From Tuctoria greenei (lineage: Eukaryota; Streptophyta; Magnoliopsida; Poales; Poaceae), in the NCBI GenBank assembly GCA_036927565.1, contig JAYESD010000008.1, positions 121,671,498 to 121,735,497 on the forward strand: a DNA stretch of 64,000 bases, in the 5' to 3' direction. Positions 57,902 through 64,000 of the stretch are shown here, in pieces (within the stretch, counting starts at the first letter, position 1; each line of letters begins with the position of its first letter). A program made the position numbers and the translations under genes. The notes below the pieces were generated by a model, which made no database searches, was not told the origin of the DNA, and saw nothing but the letters and a program-made list of their open reading frames with translations.

Positions 57902-58195
57902 CACCCATCATCCACCATTTACCCCTTTGCCCACATTAGACAAACCCAGCGCCTGCTCTCTTCATATTCGCCGCTCTTCAAGGGAGAAGAAGGAAGGTAA
58001 GAGAAGGAAGAAGAAGGAGAGGAAGGAATCAAGTGAGATCGTCGTCACTACTGCGATTTTCTTCACCAATTCCTCTATGTCAACATTCTTCTCCGCCAAT
58101 CTTTCATCTTCATCGGATCTAGACATTAGATATCGCGTTGCACCAAATTCTCAACTGTTGAACCTTTGTATTCATAGTAACTACCCTAGACCTAA

Positions 58196-58620
58196 CAATA
58201 GGTGGCCAGATGGACAAGGCCAAATGGGACGACATGAAAGCCCACAAAAAATGAACGGCTCGAACCCAACACGGCCTGAAAAAGTCGGGCCCGAGCCGGC
58301 CTGAAGCCCGGTGCGGGCTGTGCCTGAGCCTCGACCTTCGACCCGTCAGGCCCGACACGATCCGTTTAGGCCGAGCATGGCCGGCTCGTGGGCTGGCCCG
58401 GCCTGGTACAACACGTTTAGGTCCAAATTCTATTTTTTTGCATTTTAATGTATTTTTAACATAAATAGGCCGCGGGCCGGGATGGCCCAGCACATCTAAA
58501 CTGGACTCGGGCCGTTCCCGGGCCTTGACCTCAGGCCTGGGGGCTGGCCCGGCACGACCCGATTTTTTTACAGGCTGTGCTGGGCCGAGCTTTTTAAGGC
58601 ATGACCTGTTGGCCACCTAT
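58196..58620. mobile_element. hAT-like MITE
   Basis: 425 bp non-coding insert rich in GGCCCG/CGGGCC. The ends CAATAGGTGGCCA and TGGCCACCTAT form inverted repeats (two bases missing on the right). The flanks AGACCTAA (58188-58195) and AGACCCAA (58621-58628) match at 7 of 8, as expected for hAT-type 8 bp duplications. Other D LTRs lack this insert. Confidence 0.8.
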
Positions 58621-59778
58621 AGACCCAACTTTCCATGTCAATTGTGATCCCAATCTTAATTTAAATCATGCCCTAGATGGGAAATTTGCAAAACCGTGGT
58701 ATGGCTGGCTTATCCGGTCCAACGCGGACTACTCCGTTGTACTTTCTAGTCCAGAGCGGTCATGTTTGGCCCTTGTGCAGACTAGGCTGGTCCCTGACTT
58801 CTGAAATTTCTAAAATATTCCAGTTTTTCCCGAATTAACTTGAAACTTACTAAACATGTAAAACTTGATTGTAACTAGTTAGCAAGCAATAATAGCAACC
58901 TGATAACATGTATTACCACATAATTGCATCATTCATGCATGTCATAGCATATTGAGTACTATATGATCATTTTTCGTTTGTAATGTTTATTTTAAATGAT
59001 TGTCACGTTGAATAGAAGGTAAGGCTCTAGAAGGTGCTTACGAGGACCTTCAGCACCATAACTTTGAAGCTTCTGATCCAAACCAGCCGTAGGAGCAAGA
59101 CAAGTGTCCTTGACCATTTTGATCCTGTTTTCCAAATGTTTTGTTTACAAAACTGCATGCTTGTTTCAAATTGATGGGAAACCCATGATAGAGGTTTACT
59201 AGACTTGTGTGACCACCCTTGTCGCTTGGGATATATTCTAGAGGGTCGGGAAGGGTATTTTCCAGTTTGCTTCGCTTTGATTATTTGGCATTGGAAAGAA
59301 TCAAATGACTCATTATGAACTAATATACATATGGACTATGTGAACTAATGATAATGATGACTTTAGTAACAATGGAACTGGGGTGATCTAAGCAAGCATG
59401 GGTTGTGGATTGAGTTGGATGATATGGTGGTTTTGCTTGCCTTAGATCTAATGACCGGTTCATGTAAAAATATGCCAGGACAACAGTACCACCACAAGGC
59501 CAAGTTTGGGTGCCACTGAAAATACATCTAGGCATCCCATGTGAGTTTTGGTTGATTTATGACAAACAAATGAGATCCTAACCACATTATTTGAGATGAG
59601 CGCACATCTTAATGAAGGAATGAAGAAAGCGCCAAAAACAAAGGAGAATGAGGATACATTCGGAAAAGAGCTCAATAACTAAATAGAGCACATCATTGTG
59701 TAGGAAGTGTGTTGGTGTATCACATCCCAAGAGCTCAAGCATAAAAATCCGCACACACTTCCCATTTCACAGGAAAGA

Positions 59779-60112
59779 CGGACTAGTCCGATATACACCG
59801 GACTAGTCCGATATCATCTCTGAATAGGTTCGGACATGTCCAGCCAATGCAGACTTGTCCGCACCGAACTAGTCCGATAATGCCTCTAACTAAAATCGGA
59901 TAAGTCCTCCAAGTGCGGACTTGTCATATATTCACTAAGGGCATCACCACACCGGACTAGTCAGATATTACAACGGACAAGTCTAAAAACCTTTCTGACT
60001 GAAATCGGACAAGTCCGCTCCTGGCCGGGCAAGTCCGATATTCCTGGACACTTAGGGTTTCCTGCACGCCGCACACCGGACTAGTCCAGACTCCACACCC
60101 GGACTAGTCCAG
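59779..60112. repeat. Palindrome array, S2 LTR
   Basis: About thirteen units, with exact CGGACTAGTCCG at 59779-59790 and 59799-59810 and CGGACAAGTCCG at 60005-60016. Spacers include TGCCTCTAACTAAAATCGGA and CTTTCTGACTGAAATCGGA, close to spacers in the D arrays. The array ends about 40 bp before the TATA box. Confidence 0.92.
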
Positions 60113-60150
60113 ACCTTCGAAACCCTAACAATAACTATTGAAAACCGTAA

Positions 60151-60158
60151 TATAAGTA
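60151..60158 (+). promoter_or_regulatory. Likely TATA box of S2 LTR
   Basis: TATAAGTA, the best match downstream of the palindrome array. Confidence 0.5.
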
Positions 60159-60916
60159 GCACGACCCAACTATCAACTCTCTCATCCACCTGTGCCATCA
60201 CACCCTCCAAGAGCCTAGCAAACACATCGCTCCACGCAGTCCAACACAAGAAAGATTGATCCCTTGAGGATTCACATTGGATCAAAGGAAAGACACTATT
60301 TCACACGTTTGAGCTCTTGGGTTTGATCTCTAACACACTCCTGCGTTTTATTGTCGATCTTACGAGTGTGTTCTTAGTGGTGTTTGAATTGTAATCTTGG
60401 GGAGCCCTCAACTTGTGAGAAGGCCCCTTGATCTTGGTGATTTGCCCCTTTGTAATAGTGGAAGAAGAATTGGCCTTCGTGGCGATTCAACTAGGTTAGG
60501 GTCAGCGAAGACCCGGTCCTGTCGTGGGCTCCTTAACATGGACGTAGGTTGCCTCTGTGGGAACTGAACCACAGGATAAAAATCGTGTTTTAAAATTGTT
60601 CTTAAGTCTCTCATATCATATTCTAGGGTTTGATTGATTTTTTCCATCTTATGTTAAAACATCCAAATCAAAGTTAATTTGCACTACACTTAACTTCATT
60701 GACTCAATACTTTCAATTTACATACTATATTCCACTGTGTATTGTGCTTGTATTGAAATCATTGATCGAACTTGATCAATTTAGTCTGCACGCACTGGAC
60801 TAGTCCGCATTCTAGCGGACTAGTCCGATATCTTGGGATTTGATCAGTTTGTTAAGTGTTGTAGGTTCCGACTAAAATTCAAAAAGGCCTATTCACCCCC
60901 TCTGGGCCACATTCAA

Positions 60917-60929
60917 TTGTTATCAGAGC
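60917..60929 (+). other. S2 primer-binding site
   Basis: TTGTTATCAGAGC, a variant of the initiator tRNA-Met site TTGGTATCAGAGC, one base after the LTR. Confidence 0.82.
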
Positions 60930-60966
60930 GGGACTCTTCGCAAGAGACTAATCGCTCGAAGAGAAC

Positions 60967-63388
60967 ATGTCGGACATGAAGGATGTGCACAAGAGTCTCA
61001 ACCAAGAGAAGGTTGAAGACGAAAAAGCTCAAAAATTGAAAAAAAAAAACTCTTTGATGCTATCCAACACTTCGAGGATGATGATGAGGAGACGCTTTAA
61101 CTCAAGGCACTCCAAGGGAAGAAAACCCTCTCAAAAGGGAAAGTGAAGGTCGAGGACGAGAAGAAGAAGAAGGGGGGTAGTCACAACGACTACTCCTGAT
61201 ATCCTTTTAATTATGATCGTTTAAATTCTAACATTACCTATGTATTCCCCTTGGGAAAGCCCCACACTTTGATGGCAATGACTACTCAATGTGGAGGCAA
61301 AACATGAAATGCACTTGATCTCACTCAATCCCAGCTTGTGGCACATTGTGGTTATAGGAATAGATATCCCCGACGATGATGAGGAGCTCACGCCTAGCCA
61401 AGAGCAAGCAATCCATCGAAATGCCCAAGCTGCAGCAATCATCACCTCAGCACTAAGTCGGGATGAGTTCACCAAGGTGGATGGACTCGAGATTGCAATG
61501 GAAATATGGGACACATTGCAAACTGGACATGAAGGTGATCGTCATGTGCGAGAAGTGAATATCGAAATGATCGAAGGCAAATTTTTAAGATTCGCCATAG
61601 AAGAAGATGAGTTGCCACAAGACATGTACAACCGGTTAAAGACGCTCATCAACAAAGTTTGAGCATATGGAAGCAAGAAGTGGAACGATCACGAGGTTGT
61701 GAAGCTCATCCTTAGAGCTTTCATGCCTCATAACGTCACCTTGTGCTCGATGATTAGAGAAAGCCCCGGGTACAAGAAAATTATGCCGGATGAGCTGCTT
61801 GGGAAAATCATCAATTTTGTGATGATGGAAAAGCAGGCAAAGCATGTCAAGGAGATTGCCGACCTCACCTCGGCAAAGAAGAAAGGGGTCGCTTTGAAGT
61901 CCACTTGCAAACCCTTGTCCAAAGAAGCTCAACAAGAAGAGGACATCGATGATGAGAGCAGCGACATTGACAAAGAGGACATGATCCTCTTTATGAAGAG
62001 ATTCAAGAAAATGATGAAGAAAAGACAAGGGGGAAAATCAAGTGAAGGAAAATACAAAGAGAAGTCAAGACCAAAGTTGAGTCGGGCATGCTACAACTAT
62101 GGTGAATATGACCACTTTATAGTAGACTGCCCGTATGAAGAAAACACGAAGAAAACCAAGGAAACAAAGCCTCAACCAAATAAATTCTTCAAGAAGAATG
62201 AACAAGCTAGACAAGTGCACCTAGGAAAGGAGTGGGACTCAAATGATGAGTCCTCATCCGAAGAGGAAGAGGAGATGGCTAGCATAGCCATCGAGAAGAC
62301 AACTAAGAAGTCAACCCTCTTCCCAAATCTTGGCGCATGGAAGGGCAACAACACTTGCCTCATGGCGAAGGAAGGTAAACGAAAGGTAACAACCAAATCC
62401 TTTTCCTTGCATTCCAATTCTAGTCATAGTGAAGTCGCTAGTGATAATGAAGACATGCTCGTTGGGTTAGATAAGAAAACAGTTGTGAAAATGAAATTTC
62501 TACTTGATCAGCTTGTTGAGAAGGAGAAGTTGATCAACTGTCAAGAAGATATGATTATCTCCCAATAGGAGGAATATATTGAACTTGGCGAACTTCTCGA
62601 TCTTGAAAAGGAGCGAGGCAAGTCACTGGAACTTGAGTTAGCGTCAAGCAAGGAAGCTTGCTTGAGGTTAAGCGACTCAAACACCACCATCAAGGATGAA
62701 CTTGCTAACCTTTCCAAGGTTAACAAAATCCTTGAGGTACAAGTTGAGTCACTCAAACAAAGTGACCCCTCATCCTCTTCAAGCTCACCTTCTCAACCAC
62801 TTAAAACTGAAGCTACTATTACTTGCTCATGTGCTAAAATTGACACTAGCTTGAAAGACAAGTCAACATCAACCAAGGACAAGCATCCTTCCCAAAGTGG
62901 CATATTTGACAAGGAGAAGATCAAATATGCACGTAGTGCATACTTGGTCACAAGACCTCCTAATGTCAAATATGGAATTCGGTATTCTTATGATGAAAAG
63001 CAATATGCTAGAAGCCATAAAAATAACAAGGATAGCATTGACTTTGTGAGGGGAAACTCCTCTCAAGCTAGAAAGACCAATAGTGCTAATAAGTCCAAGA
63101 TAGTCAACACATACAATAAACGAACAAGTCCGGTCCTTACTCAGACAAGTCCGCTCCTCCGGACAAGTCTGGTTTCCCAGACTAATTCTGTTCATAAACA
63201 ACAACAAATATTATTCAGGTCTTTCTATGCATCCTATGTTCTAATGAGAAGTAATTTCGGTAAAGTTTTATGCTCATTATGTTGGACCACGCCATGTGAA
63301 CACCAAGTCTCATGTGTGGGTGCCCAAATCTCTTGTAACTAACCTCCTAGGACCCAAACAAGCTTGGGTACCTAAAACCAAGGCATGA
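60967..63388 (+). pseudogene. Sirevirus-like copia gag (S2), broken
   Basis: ATG at 60967-60969 (MSDMKDVHKSLNQEK). Frameshifts occur at or near an 11-base A run (61039-61049) and at about 61311 (one missing A). From 61291 one frame holds HLISLNPSLWHIV, SRDEFTKVDGLEIAMEIWDTL and EEDELPQDMYNRLKTLINKV. After a TGA near 61660 it continues with FMPHNVTLCSMIRESPGYKK and the zinc-knuckle region CYNYGEYDHFIVDC, with the second Cys replaced by Tyr. A long acidic then coiled-coil region follows (stop at 62566-62568), and the end GPKQAWVPKTKA is reached in another frame. Palindrome-motif DNA lies within it at 63121-63190. Confidence 0.86.
63121..63190. repeat. Palindrome motif units inside S2 gag
   Basis: Four units in 70 bases: CGAACAAGTCCGG, CAGACAAGTCCGC, CCGGACAAGTCTGG and a weak CAGACTAATTCTG. 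The gag frame stays open across them and reads short T-S-P/T-S-L repeats (RTSPVLTQTSPLLRTSLVSQ). S1 gag lacks this block at the equivalent place. Confidence 0.8.
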
Positions 63389-63446
63389 TTTGTTTTTGTA
63401 GGCCTATTCCTCTGAAGGGTCGAAGGTTCCAAGCGAGGGCATATAT

Positions 63447-64000
63447 TTTGGAGATAATAGTCAAGGAAAGGTGCTCAGTACCGGTAAAATTGCTATATGA
63501 TCTCAACATACTCTTTCTCATGTGTTACATGTCGATTCCTTAGATTATAACCTGCTGTCCATATCTCAATTATGTGACAAAGGTTATAATTGCTTGTTCA
63601 CTAATGATGGTGTGACCGTCTCTAGAAGGTGTGATGGTTCCATTGCTTTCAAGGGTGTGTTAAAGGGAAAGCTTTACCTTGTTGACTTCAACAAAGATAA
63701 AGCCCAACTTGACACATTCCTGATTGCAAAGACCAACATGGGTTGGTTGTGGCATAGACGGCTAGCGCATGTTGGTATGAGGAATCTTCAAAAACTCCTC
63801 AAGGGCGATCACATCGGAGGTTTGAAGGATGTTGTTTTTGAGAAAGACAGACCTTGTAGCGCGTGCCAAGCCGGGAAGCATGTTGGAGCACCTCATCCCG
63901 CGAAGAATGTCATGACTACAACAAGACCGCTCGAGCTACTTCACATGGACCTTTTCAGTCCAATTGCTTACATAAGCATCAGCGGTAACAAATATGGCCT
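63447..64000 (+). pseudogene. Copia pol start of S2: GAG-pre-integrase and integrase N-terminus
   Basis: One frame open to the window edge except for a TGA at 63498-63500. It starts FGDNSQGKVLSTGKIAI, the end of the protease domain; the catalytic part (a DSGCTNHM-type motif) that should precede it is missing between 63388 and 63447. Then LLSISQLCDKGYNCLFT, LYLVDFNKDKAQLDTFLI and the GAG-pre-integrase motif WLWHRRLAHVGMRNLQKL, followed by the integrase zinc Cys pair in PCSACQAGKHVGAPH and LLHMDLFSPI with the first catalytic Asp. The rest of pol is outside the window. Confidence 0.85.

Larger units (their letters stand above)
48228..59516 (+). mobile_element. Element D3: old Tekay-like chromovirus, right part
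   Basis: Begins inside gag at the D1 insertion point (AGAATAATGGGG...) and runs through protease, RT, integrase and PPT to a 3' LTR starting at 57225. F interrupts the protease-RT linker, the MITE and S2 interrupt the LTR. The 5' LTR and gag start must lie left of the window, beyond D1 and A. It has the most stops, frameshifts and deletions of the D copies and is the outermost host of the nest, so it is probably the oldest element here. Confidence 0.88.
57225..59516 (+). repeat. D3 3' LTR, first part
   Basis: Starts TGTAACACCCTAATTTCC. It holds a decayed palindrome array (57363-57710), a TATA box (57894-57901) and the MITE (58196-58620). It stops at the S2 insertion, with about 1 kb remaining outside the window. 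Confidence 0.9.
59517..60915 (+). repeat. 5' LTR of S2
   Basis: 1399 bp, TGAAAATACATCTAGGC...GGGCCACATTCA. Order: palindrome array (59779-60112), TATA box (60151-60158), then two further units at 60795-60830. The other LTR is outside the window, so the borders rest on the PBS, the flank break against the D LTR and the S1 ends. Confidence 0.85.
59517..64000 (+). mobile_element. Element S2: Sirevirus-like copia element, 5' part
   Basis: 5' LTR 59517-60915, PBS, gag and the beginning of pol to the window edge. The left flank GCCAC (59512-59516) would be the target copy. It is inserted in the D3 3' LTR in the same orientation. Gag layout and end (KQAWVPKTKA) match S1, and unlike S1 the GAG-pre-integrase region is present. 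Confidence 0.9.

Noticed and set aside
57554..58616. Several 100-165 codon ORFs in the D3 LTR
   Set aside because: They lie over the palindrome array, TATA region and the GC-rich MITE and have no counterparts in the D1 or D2 LTRs.

Overview
This window is plant nuclear DNA made almost entirely of LTR retrotransposons inserted into one another. I found no host gene. The families point to a grass (Poaceae): a Tekay-like chromovirus, Sirevirus-type Ty1-copia elements, Athila-like and Tat-like Ty3-gypsy elements with an antisense 'putative gypsy type transposon' ORF, and a Cassandra TRIM. The species cannot be told from the sequence. For reference I name the elements A, B (Athila-like), C (Cassandra), D1-D4 (Tekay-like), E (Tat-like, non-autonomous), F (small non-autonomous gypsy), S1 and S2 (Sirevirus-like copia).

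Layout, with every base assigned: 1-4083 element A (minus strand, left end outside the window), whose LTR holds Cassandra C (2021-2785). 4084-4887 is the left part of D1 (end of its 5' LTR, PBS, start of gag). 4888-31049 is copia element S1 (minus), which itself contains the D4 solo LTR (9224-12031) and element E (12522-27882); E in turn contains element B (16441-24462). 31050-35443 is the rest of D1 pol and the start of its 3' LTR, which is split by the full-length element D2 (35444-45940) and ends at 48227. 48228-59516 is D3, into whose gag D1 inserted; D3 also carries F (49876-54430) and a hAT-like MITE (58196-58620). 59517-64000 is the 5' part of copia S2, inserted in the D3 3' LTR.

The deepest nest is D3 > D1 > S1 > E > B, five levels. 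Boundaries rest on matching LTR pairs, TG...CA ends, PBS and PPT motifs, and target-site duplications: exact for E (GACGC), D4 (GACTA) and F (CCAGG); near-exact for D2, C and the MITE (7 of 8); diverged for B (3 of 5). Nearly all coding regions are broken by stops or frameshifts. The D2 gag-pol keeps one frame throughout with four stops, and only the F gag-like ORF is intact.

The most interesting signals are regulatory or structural. (1) Dense arrays of a CGGACTAGTCCG / CGGACTTGTCCG palindrome lie just upstream of the TATA box in both Sirevirus (copia) and Tekay-like (gypsy) LTRs, with similar spacers, and the motif also occurs inside the S2 gag coding region. (2) The Athila-like elements carry a ladder of tRNA-Asp primer-binding sites repeated every 59 bp, one of them inside the LTR. 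(3) E has an antisense ORF that B split and that rejoins in frame when B and one target-site copy are removed. (4) S1 has Sirevirus ends and gag but no pol, and carries an unrecognised accessory ORF.
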